DNA of 64,000 nucleotides, from positions 932,001 through 996,000 of the forward strand of contig OX485809.1 in the NCBI GenBank assembly GCA_950295325.1, in the 5' to 3' direction. Source of the stretch: Polytrichum commune. Its lineage: Eukaryota > Streptophyta > Polytrichopsida > Polytrichales > Polytrichaceae. Shown piece by piece: positions 1-11,994 of the stretch. The translations under genes were made by a program, and so were the position numbers. How positions within the stretch are numbered: the first letter of the stretch is position 1; each line of letters starts with the position of its first letter. The notes beneath the pieces are model-generated. The model did no database searches, was not told the origin of the DNA, and was given only the letters and a program-made list of their open reading frames with translations.

Positions 1-288
1 GAAGTGATCAACCTGGTCTGGCATCCTAACCTATCCAGTTTCTCTCCCTCTTCCGACAGACCGTTCTGGCTACAGGTGATTGGGGTCCAATAAATCTAGG
101 ATAACTAGGTGACCCGTACCGCTTTCCATACTACCCCTCCCAGGTCCTGTGGGACCTCATCAGAAGGTCGGATGGCGTAAGTTCGAGTACCCCTTGCAAC
201 CTTACCCAACCCTAACAATGGTTTTCCCACATAGAAGTTATACAAGCAAATGGAACAACGAGGCTTCACTCCCACTACACCACATAAG
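1..288. other. no gene seen
   Basis: Short open frames only, on both strands, with no recognisable motif or splice pattern. I see nothing supportable here. Confidence 0.4.
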
Positions 289-665
289 TGATCAACCCAA
301 TCCTGTAGTGGAGCTATGGATTCTCGTCCTTCCAGCAAGTGTGGAATCTTGTTTGTTTGTTAGTTTGTTTGTGTTGGGGCCGGTGATGCGCCACCGCTGA
401 CTGTACAGATTGACTAAGTTTGGTGACGCCACTCAAATTGACTAAGTTTGGCGATGGTGGGTTTTGTGATGGCAAGTGCCACTCGTTGAAACCAAGGTGA
501 TCAATATATGTTTTTTTTTGTAGGTAGGTACTACTTACAAGTCTTATCTCTTGTTCATGAATCCACTTTGGGGTACTAATTGCATAGTTTACCTGTAGGG
601 CATAACTCATTTTGGGGATCCTAGGTAACATGTGTTCAAACTTTGAGGATTCGTTGTTGATTCTT
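289..665. repeat. dispersed repeat R1, short copy
   Basis: Positions 310-390 closely match 11995-12070, including the GTTT-rich tract and the GGGGCCGG segment. Positions 431-660 match the tandem units at 13506-14010, including the shared GGGGATCCTA segment. The order is the same as in the 12-14 kb copy, but about 1.6 kb of its interior is absent. This looks like an internally deleted copy of one dispersed element; its class is unknown. Confidence 0.6.
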
Positions 666-1810
666 ATACCAAGTTTTTCCAAAAAACAACAAGAAAATGC
701 AGGATTGAACTTCAAACCTCGCTCAATCATGACTTGCTCAATATGTATGCGAGCTCAATATCTACATGTCCATATGCCGAAGGTGCTTAAATAACTCACA
801 ACACTTAGGTGACATCAATTGAAAAGAACAAAGAAATGATTGGAATTCACAAAGAATTGTATAAATTAGCAAATACAAGTGCGTTGTATCTTGAATCCAA
901 TATATCTTTAGGATTGAAGAAGCATATAATCCACATATCTTAATTCATTTATCTCAAGTCTCTTAGAGTCTTTTGCATGGCATAAACAACAATTACAAAA
1001 GAGAATAGTACATCAAAAAAATTGTGCTAGTTGAGGTGCTTTTGATAGATCTAATTACGCTTCTAATAAGAGGTGCTTCAAATGCAAGCGTAATGATTTT
1101 CATTCTTCCTATTTCTTTCTTCTAAAAATCCTTTGCTTCTAACCCCTTGCTTTTCCTTTAGTTTTCTCGGAAAAAAAACTCAAAATGGGCCTCATCCACA
1201 AGCACATTCCTCAAACCATACAAAAGCAAGTTCAAAATACGGTAGTCGAATGACTTAAGGCTTAAAGTGCCGTCCATAAATGCCAACCCCTAAGGCAGCC
1301 ATGTCATCCTATATTCCCCATGTTCCCCAATAGTTCGCACTATCAAGGCTAGAGCCAGTTAGGGTGCCCACTTCTTGTGTTTGTGGAGTCTTACATTTAC
1401 GAGCTGGATGAGGTTAATGAATATCAATTGTGTCCTACAATATCCTCAAATACATCAAACAACGGGCCTCTATGCGGTTCATGTAAGGATCGATACACAG
1501 GGTTGCGAGTGGTACTCCAGAGAGAGGCTTACTTACCAAGAGGATTAAAGAAGAGCTTAGTGAGGGTCTTCAATATTGGAAGTTGGAGCATTCGTTATGT
1601 ATAGCCATATATGATGGCATCCATGTCAAGGTTAAAAATGTTGTGCAGGCCATAAGAATCAAGTCGTTGGACTACTGTATTTTGAACATGCGTTTGTACA
1701 GTTTGAGAAATGTGTATGTGCATGATGCCCATTTTGAGTTTTTGGGGGGCTTGGGTGAATGAGGTTGCATGAAGTAAGTTAGGTGCTTTCAAGGACATAA
1801 CATTACTCAA
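666..1810. other. AT-rich non-coding stretch
   Basis: No supportable gene. The open frames are short, lack motifs and are scattered over both strands. Confidence 0.4.
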
Positions 1811-1937
1811 CACCTATTGTTTGTTTAGTAGACCCTCAAATTATAATAGTCGGATGCACAAAAAGTTGAGCAAGAGACTCAACTTTTTGAGCATACAATT
1901 ATTATATTATGAGGGCCCATTGAACAAACAGTAGGTG
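1811..1937. repeat. 127-bp imperfect hairpin
   Basis: The sequence folds back on itself over almost its whole length. Outer arms CACCTATTGTTTGTT (left) and its inverted counterpart ending GTAGGTG pair with scattered mismatches. The inner stem AAAAAGTTGAG/CTCAACTTTTT is perfect around a 5-nt loop. No target duplication was found at its edges. It could be a fold-back MITE or a small-RNA precursor. Confidence 0.65.
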
Positions 1938-2420
1938 CTAAGGGCCACTTCATACACGAGCCAAAAGCTGTGACCATGAAATTGTGAGAACCCAAAAGAA
2001 AGCGTTCAAAGGATAACCCAAGACACCTCCAAAATCATGTAGTGTGGTCACGGACTTTCAAGTGTAGTGTGAAGTCATATGTGACTAGGTCCTTAACCAA
2101 ATCCTATTTCAATGAATTTCTATTCATGCGGGTCCTCACATATAATAAATAGAACAAACCAATAGTTGTGAGCATTCAGAATGCCATGGTCTCCCGGTTT
2201 TGTGTTAGGCCTACCTCCAAGAAGTGGTTTATAAAATAGTCCAAGTGACCTTGAAACATGATCCATTCGATGCCATGTAGGAATCCATGTAGACTTTACA
2301 TCCATCTTGCATTCACATACTCCGTTGGTCCCTGAAGCGTAGTGTGAATTGAACTTGGACTGGCTCCGCCTTTTCCACCAATGAGAGTGCTTGAAGTGTA
2401 ATGGTCACGGCCTCTCAGTC
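1938..2420. other. no gene seen
   Basis: No motif, no convincing reading frame and no repeat structure noted. Confidence 0.4.
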
Positions 2421-2422
2421 TC

Positions 2423-3530
2423 GTGTGTGAAGTGGCCCTAGGTAATTTTACAGGCGTTCAGTGTTTGTTTCATTCTTTCATTTTGGAGTCAAGGGAACCA
2501 AAAGCAGTTTGCTCTGTCCAGTCACCGGACGAAAGAAGGTGCGTTTCTATATGCCTCCGTCCGTCGCCGTCGAAGAGAGAGACGAGAGAAAGAGAGAAAG
2601 AGAGAGAGCATGACCGTGGCGTGCATGAAGGAGGAGGAACTACGGCCTCCGCCATGGCCACACGCGTGCCAAGCTTTTTGCTCTACCCCTGGTGCCTCGC
2701 CTCACAATTGCGAACTTACCTCCTCAGAGCATTGGTTCCTTATCTTCCTCCTCCCTCCATCCTTTTCCATCGTCACTTCTTCCTCAACGTCAAATTGCTC
2801 AACCTCTGTATTCGATTGAACTCGATTTGTGTACTTTCTGGTAGGTGTGCTCTGGCATTGTGTTTGGCACGCATACGATTTGAATCCGACATTTTAGATT
2901 TTATTGAAATCTCATCAATACCAGTTGCGTAGATTGGTGAGTACTTTGGCTCCTACTCTACCCCTGCTCACATTTACCTCATCGCGCTTTCCTTGCTTAT
3001 CGTCCTCCCCCGGCCTTCCACTTTTCCATGTCCACTCCCACCCACTTCTTTACGCTACTTCCCATTTCCAACGTCTGTATTTGATCGCTTTGAATTCTGT
3101 GCAGTTTTTGGTAATGTTGCACTCGTATTATCTGGGAGGACGCAGTCGAGTAGACTTTGCGATCTGTGGAGTTTCTGAATCTCAAGTTAGACTAGTTGCG
3201 CTTGACCTGAAGGCCCCTGGTTTGGTTGCGCTCCACAGGCTCCAGTGGATATTCGGTTTGTTTTTTTCAGTTGTGAAAATACTGCAATGAAAGTTGCATG
3301 TCGTCCTCACACCACATCAATTTCCTGACCTTTCTGTTTGATCGACGTGGATTCTGTGTGACATTTTATATAATTTTTTTGATGTTGTGTCTGGAACGTA
3401 CGCACACAAGTTTAGAACGCGTGAAATCTGAATATTTTGTTAGAATAGTTGCGGTTGAATGATGAAACCTTGGCCCCTGGTTTACTTTGTGTTCAACAGG
3501 CGCCATTAGATACTAACTTTCTGAATAGCT
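2423..3530 (+). repeat. pyrimidine-rich region with three diverged tandem copies
   Basis: A GA-rich run (2570-2610) precedes CT-rich sequence. About three diverged copies of a unit of roughly 230-300 bp follow, near 2750-2960, 3030-3260 and 3310-3525. Each has a 'TCTGTATT(C/T)GATTG'-like segment; the last two also share 'GAATAGTTGCG'-like and 'GGCCCCTGGTTT' segments before a CAG. The pattern resembles duplicated leader and intron sequence of a plant gene, but no coding exon can be attached. The open frames here shift between copies and are not supported. Confidence 0.35.
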
Positions 3531-4378
3531 GCGCATTCACGTATTAAAGGCCTTTGCCACTCCATGTGTCAGGATGAATTTAGTCTGCCCAATTTGATGG
3601 CGGACGTGGAACAGATTGTACTGCAGCGCTGCTGAAGAATATTGTACATCATTCAGAGTTAGGGATGTGTAGAAATGATTAGGGATTCTCGTGTCCCGAG
3701 CCTCGTTGCGGTGGAAACAAGTCACTCTGTTGGGGGTCTTTGTTTCCACAGCTTGAATACTCGACGCTCAAGAGAAGTGCAGCAAAATTCCTGATCAGCT
3801 GAAGTTTTCGTACAGGACTTGTTGCAATTTGTGCCGAAGGTCGAAGGCTACGCCTCATGATCTGAACTCCTATCCCTGTGTCTACATATTCTCTCCTCAT
3901 CTTGTGGTTCGATCACAGTTACATTTCAAAAAACAAATTGGTTCATCAATCTGGTGGTGTGTTTTTAGATTCTTGTGTTTCGTGAGAGAGCAAGGATATA
4001 AGGTCATCTATCTTCACCTATGGGGCATCTATGGGGGGAACGTAGGACGACGTGGCCGCCTCAGGGGGCGGCATTTCTGGACAACACTTCAAGCTTCCTC
4101 CTCGAAGAATGATATTGTACTTTGTATGGAGTTATGAACATTTTTGGCTTCAACTTACATGGATGCCACAAACTCTTGACCTTACACTACTAGCTCACAT
4201 GTGGATCATATTAGGTGCAAATTATTAGTGCATCAACTGTGATATATTTTTAGTTAAGTATTTTCTAACTTTAACTTTTACGAAAATTTAACAAATTGTT
4301 CAACACTTTGAGTTTAAGAAAATAAACAATCATCTATAAGTGTTAAAAATATATACATCAAGCATTACATGACATCTA
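3531..4378. other. no supportable gene
   Basis: A 102-codon open frame at 3829-4137 has no motif and no plausible splice context. The rest is AT-rich. Confidence 0.35.
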
Positions 4379-4386
4379 AGTACATG

Positions 4387-5120
4387 CTCGGGGGGTGCAC
4401 TGTACTAAACATGTACGAGTATACGTGAGTGCACAGGAGGGGTATTGATTTGGACCTTGCCGTATTACGTATACATATGGTATACATGTTATAATTTATA
4501 GTTACGTACATATATGGAAGGCCTTTAAAAAGTATACAATAATTGTACTTGTATGGTACTGTTACTATACTACATATCATAAGTTTTCATATTGGATGAA
4601 ATCGTTTGGAAATCGTTTGGAAATCGTTTGGTAATCGTTGGATGGAGTATAGGGATCCAATTGACTTGATGGACCGTCCATCAAACATGGAGATTGGTTT
4701 ATGTTGGTATCAAAAAGGGGCTAATAACAAGTGGACATATGATCTTACTGATCATTTGATGATAGACTTAGAGACAATAATTGCATTGGCTACAATGACA
4801 TATATTGGTGAATCAAATGTTTATGAGTTACATCCGGGAGATGAAAAAGTTTTCAACGACTTTGCTCATGAAAGTTAGGATATTTTGTTATACATATTAT
4901 AGGGGTTGATTATTGTTCAAAAGTATATTTGTATACTTATGTTAATGACTATATATGAATGGATGTTTTTTGTGTATACATATTGTCACTTGTATATTTA
5001 TTGTTGCAATTGTATGTGTGTTACTTCATTTCACAAAAAATAACTTGTATATAGGGGGTTTTTAGAGTATGCAGTGAACACACGTGATTCTAGGTTTTAA
5101 TGAAAGGTGCACCCCCCGAG
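4387..5120. mobile_element. 734-bp DNA transposon with 8-bp target duplication
   Basis: The left end CTCGGGGGGTGCAC and the right end GTGCACCCCCCGAG are perfect 14-bp inverted repeats. They are flanked by an identical 8-bp direct repeat AGTACATG (4379-4386 and 5121-5128). An 8-bp duplication is typical of hAT-like and a few other DNA transposon superfamilies; the termini are not the classic hAT CAGGG. The element contains one short open frame (4606-4878) and a small tandem run of ATCGTTTGG(A) at 4600-4640. Confidence 0.85.
4606..4878 (+). CDS. hypothetical protein fragment inside the 734-bp transposon
   Basis: An open frame of about 90 codons lies wholly inside the element. Its first codon in this frame is TTG; the first ATG is at about 4642, so the true product would be near 78 residues unless an upstream exon exists. 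It is rich in Trp, Asp and Met and ends with an acidic HPGDEKVFNDF-like tail. I do not recognise the family. Codon use looks protein-like rather than random, so it may be a remnant of the element's transposase or a captured exon. It is too short to be a complete transposase. Confidence 0.35.
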   Translation: MEIVWKSFGNRWMEYRDPIDLMDRPSNMEIGLCWYQKGANNKWTYDLTDHLMIDLETIIALATMTYIGESNVYELHPGDEKVFNDFAHES

Positions 5121-5128
5121 AGTACATG

Positions 5129-5587
5129 TAGAATACTATCTTTCAAAACCAATTTGCTAACAAGGCACATTTCATCATTGTATAGCTTCATCGTGTCATA
5201 AATTACAACATTTTCAAATATTGCATGAAATGTTCCCTATTATGAATGTTCCGCTTTTATTTCATTGACCAAAAAAAAAGCAACAACTTGAGTCAGTAAA
5301 TTTCAATAAAGACACTTCCCATGGCAACTCATTGTACATGCATCACCCTTTCCACATTCTCATGACACAAAATTCAAATTGAAACCTAATTAATTGGTTA
5401 AAAATGTGTTTATATTAGTTTACAATGGAACTCAAGTACAATAGTGTGGGAAAGAGTGTTTCATTGACTCAGTCATTGTCATTATAGCATCAGATCGGGA
5501 CTAAAACAATGACCATATTGTATTGCATTCATGTCATTGCAACATGGTTGAAACACAAATTTATTACAAACTTCAAGGGATTTCAGG
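5129..5587. other. AT-rich, no gene seen
   Basis: No open frame of note and no repeat recognised. Confidence 0.4.
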
Positions 5588-5592
5588 GATCT

Positions 5593-7508
5593 TGTAATAC
5601 CAATTTTCTGGCCATAGCCTGGTAGAAAGGAAGAAAAAACTTTTCTTTTGTGATAAAGTAACTAAAAAGATGGATGAAAGTTAGTCTAGGATGAAAGCGG
5701 CAGGCTATAGGCCGAGGGAAGAAGTTTCAGGAGTTGCAACCGTCAGGAGCTCCGATCTTGATAAGCGGGCTATCGCCAGAGAGAAGACACTTCTCGTTAT
5801 ATCTACTGAAGCCATAGCTGTAGAGAATCAGGCTATAGGCGATAGAGTTAGACTCAAGCATAGTTGTTTTTTTGAAGTAGGATCAGAGCTGGAACATCGC
5901 CGTCTGTGATAGAGGGATGTAGCTAAGTAAGATGTAATTAGTTTGAGGAAGTAAAGACAGTTGCATGGAAATGTTGAGTATGGCCATAATATGTATGTGA
6001 TCATTATTGTTGAATCAGTGCACAAGTAGTTTGCACGAGTGAATGAAATTAGCACGACTTGAGTGGAAGGAGTTGAGTCAAGCATGAGGATCTGTGAGTG
6101 AAGAAGAGCGGCGACCAAAGAGTCTGTTGACAAATTAACGAAGTTGATATCGAAGTTGGAGACATATTGGAAAAAGGAGAGAGTGAAAGGTCGCAACCTG
6201 CATTGTGAAAGAAACCTGTTGGATTGAGATTGAGGAGTTATCTTAAGGTGGAAATCAGAGAGTGAGTGGCAGTGAGAGAGAGGAACGAAGCATAAAGAGG
6301 GATGGACTATCGCCGAAGTAAAGATAAATGGAAATGGCCATAGTCTGTAGTTGGGATACAGCGAAGTGAGAGCATCTGTAAGAACTTGAGCAAGAGTTGT
6401 CAGAACAGTAGGCATAGCCAAGGAGATCAGATTAAGGCTGAGATTACCGAGAAAGGAGAGCCGCAGTAGAAACAAGAGAGTTACAGAGCCAACCAAGTTA
6501 CTGAGAGATACACAGGAGAGAGAGAGAGAGAGAGAGCCTGCTGAGAGTGGCACAAGAGGAAGAACCGAGAGCTGGTAGGCATGGGCACTGGGAGGTCTTA
6601 TAACTGCCTATAGCCTGTGCGAGAGCGAGAGAGAGAATGAGGGAAAGAGAGTTGTCCGAGGTTATCACTAAGAGGGAAGCAATGAGGGCACCAGAAGGTC
6701 CACTTAAGTAACCGAGGTTGTCATGATGATAAAGTAGTTCTGAGTTGAGAGACATTACCTCGAGAGACAAGAAGTTTAGAGGGATTATCGAAACATGATG
6801 AGAATCGGAGTGTCATGATGATGTCGAGTCGATAAATAATCCAATCCACAAAGAACGTGCTTTGACATGATTAGGAATGAGAAAGATATGGTTTGATGTG
6901 AGAGGAATTAGGCTAGCCGTTGTAATAGGTTGTGTTGGAACCTAATGGCTATAGCCTATGTGTTATGTGATTATGGAAGAAGGATGCAGGAATTCAAGCA
7001 TGTCTTGTGTGTTGTGTGGGACAATGAAGAGCATGAGATAAGTGAATTTTTCATTATGAGTAATAAATGATAAATGAGATAAAGTGAAGGAACAAATTCT
7101 TTGAGCAATACAATTTGAATTATGATTGATAGCATTAAATAATCAATTAACGAAGGAAGAAGATACTAACCCCAATAGGATGAAAATCCATTGGAAGACT
7201 ATCGCCAAGATCCGAAAAGACTATTGCCAAAGCCATTGAGCTTCACAACTGCAATAGGTCAAAAACGTAGAGTGATAGAAAATTACCCCAAAGATAGGAC
7301 GGAATCACTCACGACTGAGGAAGCACAAAAGAACCATAAGAGGGGAGGAATGAAGAATTAAAGAAGGAATGGAATAAGAAAGAACCTAAGTTGTTATTAT
7401 GAACCTTAATCCAAAGTGACATTAACCCTTATAGACACTATCTCAGTCTTCCTGGAGACATTGTTCCCTGGGTTTTGTTGTTTAGAGAGAAACCAAAAAC
7501 TTACTACA
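5593..7508 (+). mobile_element. 1.9-kb LTR-like insertion (TG...CA, TSD GATCT)
   Basis: Begins TGTAATACC and ends ACTTACTACA, flanked by the 5-bp direct repeat GATCT (5588-5592 and 7509-7513). It has no coding capacity. The plus strand is strongly purine-biased, with a GA microsatellite near 6520-6537. The 3' end resembles that of the 2.6-kb insertion at 30118-32717: both have a CAGTCTTCC/TAGTCTTCC motif, then CCCTGGGT, then AAAAACT(T/A)ACTACA. This fits a solo LTR of the same broad retrotransposon family. The long minus-strand open frame inside (5828-6553) is a product of the purine bias. Confidence 0.75.
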
Positions 7509-7513
7509 GATCT

Positions 7514-8079
7514 CAAAGTGGTTTAGCGGGTGGAATTTGAGATAGATCAATTATAAACTATACCCAAGGTTGATAGCATGTTGGGCAAATTATTCCCATA
7601 AATATTAATTTCAAAAAGGGCTTAGGCGGTCTGTAAGAACTTTTATGAAAAATTAGGCAAATATGTATATGGATATTCATCCATGTCATGACATAGCATA
7701 TCCTACACACAAATCCATGTAATGTAACTTATTTTTCATTCATTCATGACTTGGGATTGAGCTTTCCAATGCACCAAATTTCCCAACATTTAGGCATTTT
7801 GATAATTATTTTTCAATAATTTAGACCATAAAGCCCAACGATTTCCAAAAGGTAATAGGCTTAATTATTTTCAATTATTTTCCCCAACTTGCTAAAGTTT
7901 GTGATGTTGTTTTCTATGCACCAAATTGCACCTTCTACAAACTTGTTTAATAAATGGTCAGAGAGGTAGCCTATCATATGGTTGTATGATTTGTGATTTA
8001 CAACTGCACCTGTGAACATGTGTTGCGGCACCTCGGTTGAATAAATGAAGTTTGTTGCATACGGAATCGTGTTTTTTTC
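7514..8079. other. AT-rich, no gene seen
   Basis: No supportable coding or structural feature. Confidence 0.4.
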
Positions 8080-10690
8080 TTAATTAGGAAATAAAGCACA
8101 CATTTGTGGGGTGCTAGTTTTTCTCCTTTTTAAGACAACAATGAACAACTGGCAACCTTCTAATAGGTGAGAGACTATATTTGTTGAAATTGAGATACAA
8201 TCTGAAACACCTTCCACAGTGCTACATAGGTAAAAAATGTAGCCATAAGTTTGCACACTGTCAGGTTTAGGCATAAATTTGCAAAAAGTTACAATCAACT
8301 TGTAGATTGATCCAAAAGGAGGATCCAAATCAATAGTGTTCTGTGCGTTCCATTGCAAGCAGAGCGTGAATTGCGTTTCAGGTTGATAGATTAAGTATGT
8401 AAGGGCATAAACAAAGTCCAACCTCCTATTTGCACACTAATTGGAGTATCATGAAAGCCACTTTTACTTTTCATACAGGTAGAAAATTTGTTTTAAGGTG
8501 TAGTTGTTCAAGGAATTGGATATGCCGGAGCATTATGTCATTCTACACCTAGCCGTTTCGGAGCAAGGATTCAATATGTTTGAAGTGAAGGGGGTAAAGA
8601 TGTGGACATTATGCCTTGACAAGTGTGATTTAACAGTCATCCATTATTTCTTTGCAACCCTCGTATTGTACATACTACTCTACATTTGGCCGCACTTCAC
8701 AAAAGTCAGTCCAATGCTAGTTTGATATAACTAATAAAGGCTCATGAATATTACATTGTATGAGATCCATGTCAACTAGATATTTGAAGTTCACACTACT
8801 TGCAATACATCTGATTTAGATGTGGAATAATTCTTAGGTCCCAACCAATGTTGGACTAGTATAAACCCAAATATATTCATGGGTATCAAAAATCAATATC
8901 AAGAATGGTATTATTATAGAACCTACCCATGGGTATCAAAATTGGAATACCAGTCAAATATTGATATTTGTTGGGTATCTCAAGGTGAGAGAATCTTTAC
9001 TATACTGGCATGCGTTTTCTTAGAGGCGAAGGCATTCATGAGTCACGACTGAAATAACAATATAACTTTGTAGCAGAGACATATGACCAACTCTGAACAC
9101 TTGTGTGTGTGCAGAGTTGTTACAATTGGCAACTTGGGAGTTCTTAATTTTATCTCTAAAACTGTAACTTTCAAAGGACAATTGCCAGGGTTTGCAGATA
9201 AGAGGTCTCGAAAGTTGGAATGCTTCTGCCAAATTAACATGTAAAGTGGATCTTCCAGGATTTAACAGCGGCAATAACACTTTATAATGTCCTTGTTTTG
9301 TATTGGAAAGTGCTAATGCAAGTAGGAAACTTCCAATATTCACACACTCTGAACCTTACCTTTTGAGAGGACATTGAGTCAGCTACCTAGTAAAGCAGAT
9401 GAATGAAACCCTTAACATCGCCAACATGATTTAGTTGTTCAAAACTGTTCTAGCCCAGATGAGAAACATGGTTCACAATTCTAATTTACCAATTCATGAA
9501 GCAGTCTCAATCTTTGACAGTACATGGCTTCTTGCATTTACAAATCCCTCAAGCTATAATGGCCACTTTGTTGTAGGAGGTTATGAACTCTGGCAATTGT
9601 CAGCACGACTTGCTTCAACTTGAATTGCAAAGAGCTTCATCTCTTGGAAGTCTTCTTTTTTTCCTGCAACAACCCTTCTCTTACATCAACGTCGAGTTCG
9701 TGAATTGCATTGTGTGTGTTGCCCCCTGTAGGGCAATCCCAAAACATGACGTCTTCCTTGGTAGCATTTAATATTTATCAATGGCTTAATATTCAGGGCA
9801 TTGAATCTTCGTTGGGAAGAAATACATAGGGACAAATTGTAAATCTTCTGAGTTCAAGCCTCGGTCTATAAACAAGGATTCAAGTACAACTGGACTTTTT
9901 GGAAGTCCAGAAATCATTCATGTCTTGATTCTTAAATATATCAAAATTCTATGTACATCATTTTTCAAAAGCAGGCAACCAAGTTTGTAGAGGCAACTCT
10001 TTTTCTACGGACTTAGTTTCCTTTGTCTTAATTCAAACAATTGCATTGGTGGATGTAACCACACATAACAAGTTCTTGTACCTAATCTTCAATTAAAAGC
10101 ATAACTACACATAACAAAGTTCATGTACCTAATCTTCAATTAAAAGCAAAAGGAATAATTGCAAGTATGCAAAATCATGTAATGTCATTTATTCTAGTTT
10201 TAATTTGAATACCAACCCAAAATTTGAAAAAACTGACATGATTTCTTTTGGTTAAGAACATACGCAGGTTCAGTTAGTAAAGAACATACCACAAAAGAAT
10301 TCGTAATATGATGAGGTGTATAATTGAAACCTTACATCTTACATGGAAATTGACATTTTTGGTGAGTTTAGGTTTACCTCGATTCTTGACCTTCCGAATC
10401 CTGGCATTGTGAAGAGATGGTGAACTAAATTGTGTTTTTACGTGACATGGCAACGTGGCTATATGAGCCATACTGTGAAGGCCACGTATGTAAGACAATT
10501 GCGCAGTACATTCTGAATTCAAGCATTCTACAAATGAAAGTTCTATTTGTGATTCCCTTAGTAACCTCATTTTTGTAACGTGCAGCTCATGAAAGAATCT
10601 CCTTAATGAAGCCTCCACATTGTGTGACTCTCTTCCTTTGAACTTCCTAATGTAAGCTGCATAACTTGACGAAAAGAGAACACTGGTCAA
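8080..10690 (-). pseudogene. possible scattered exons of a degraded gene
   Basis: Three separated minus-strand stretches look more protein-like than their surroundings: 10650-10370, 9343-9100 and 8421-8080. The first could start after a TTATGCAG acceptor and stop at a CGAG|GTAAAC donor (about 10378). The second encodes a Leu- and Asn-rich segment. I do not recognise a family, and I could not join the pieces into one frame with confidence. This may be a decayed cellular gene or coincidence. Confidence 0.2.
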
Positions 10691-10956
10691 GTAAAAATCA
10701 CTCTCAAAGAATCTCGACTACACCATGGCTTACTATCAGTCAAGAGTGCAACAAGGACACCATTCCAAAAGCAAGTCCAAAGAAACTAGTATGCAAAATT
10801 TTGAATCCCATGCATACAACCCCCTAAGCACCAAAAAATTTCTGAGACCATTACTATGAATTAGTCAGAAAGAAATGACATTAGGGGCACTGCTGCTTCC
10901 AACTCCCAAATATTTAGAGCCAGGTAAGCTTAAGGCGATCTGGGAATGCAGAGCTA

Positions 10957-11597
10957 TCGTAGACATGCTACTGACCGTGCAGCACCACTTACCGTGCATG
11001 TCACAATACTCCACCATGCCACTTACCGTGTACTTTTAATCTCGGCCGTCAAATTATATCACATGCAATCTCAACCGTCCGATGTCTCTCAAACTCAATC
11101 ATGACCGCGCCAATGACCTAAAACATCACTGTCAACTCACACTCATCATGGAGTTTCCTTCAGTCAAATCACATAGCAAGGTGTAGATGTAGCAATTTGA
11201 TGAAGATGAAAAGAGCAGACCTTGCCAGGGCCAAAAAAGAAGCAAAAATTCAACAACAACTTGAGAAGAAAATGGCTACACAAGTCAAAAGGACAATATC
11301 AAAACCTCATCAATTTCCTATGCCTACAAAGAAGAGGGCAACATTTGTAGCTCCTTTAGTGAAACCTAACATGCACGGTTAGTGAATGGCACATTGATCA
11401 CACATTGATGCATATAGTTGTGAACTTGATTGTAGAAAGGTTACAACTTTTCAAATACAATTGTCATTTCATTTTACCACAATACTCTCATCTCATTTAC
11501 TAATTACAATTTTTTTTTTAAAATTAAAAAAGGTTTAACCCACCTTGTGGAAAACCATTTGAAACCCAAATATGCACGGTTAGTAGCATGTCTACGA
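10957..11597. mobile_element. 641-bp MITE with 25-bp TIRs
   Basis: The terminal inverted repeats (10957-10981 and 11573-11597) match at 24 of 25 positions and begin TCGTAGACATGCTACT. They are flanked by TA on both sides (10955-10956 and 11598-11599), which fits a TA target duplication of a Tc1/mariner-like element, although a 2-bp match is weak. Subterminal CCGTGCA motifs recur inside near both ends (about 10996, 11027 and 11370). The interior carries one small basic open frame. Confidence 0.8.
11200..11382 (+). CDS. small basic hypothetical protein within the MITE
   Basis: ATG at 11200, 60 codons. The product is Lys-, Arg- and Gln-rich and starts MKMKRADLARAKKEAKIQQQ. It looks like a helical, nucleic-acid-binding or nuclear-targeting segment. 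No family is recognised. It could be an exon remnant of the parent transposase or a captured host fragment. It overlaps a subterminal repeat at its 3' end. Confidence 0.25.
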   Translation: MKMKRADLARAKKEAKIQQQLEKKMATQVKRTISKPHQFPMPTKKRATFVAPLVKPNMHG

Positions 11598-11599
11598 TA

Positions 11600-11994
11600 T
11601 AGGAACTCCGGAGCACGAAATAATTCCAGCTAGTTTCACGTCCATCTCTTCAACCAACTCCTGATGAAGTTGGGATCAAGCCTCTCCAAATCACCCCCAA
11701 AAAATCTTAACCAGTTAATTCCCCTTGATTCTTTGCCCTCGTATGAGGCCGAAAGTCCACCAACTTAGGTCAACACATATTTTCAAACCCTTTGAAGGCC
11801 ATGATTTCGCTCTCCCTTTACCGCAGAGCATCTCGATCGCATAGATTCCAACTGACATGACTGGTCAGGATTCTGATACGGAGATTTCTTGTTTCTGATT
11901 TCTCAAAAAAAATTCTCGAAAGATTGATCGATCAATCGGTTGTTCGCATCATGATATATAGGCTCACTAAGATGCTTGTTGAATTTTTTAGAAG
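11600..11994. other. no gene seen
   Basis: Nothing supportable. Confidence 0.35.

Noticed and set aside
5828-6553. 241-codon minus-strand frame
   Set aside because: It mirrors a purine-biased LTR-like insertion; Leu/Ser-rich composition comes from GA-rich DNA and there is no motif.
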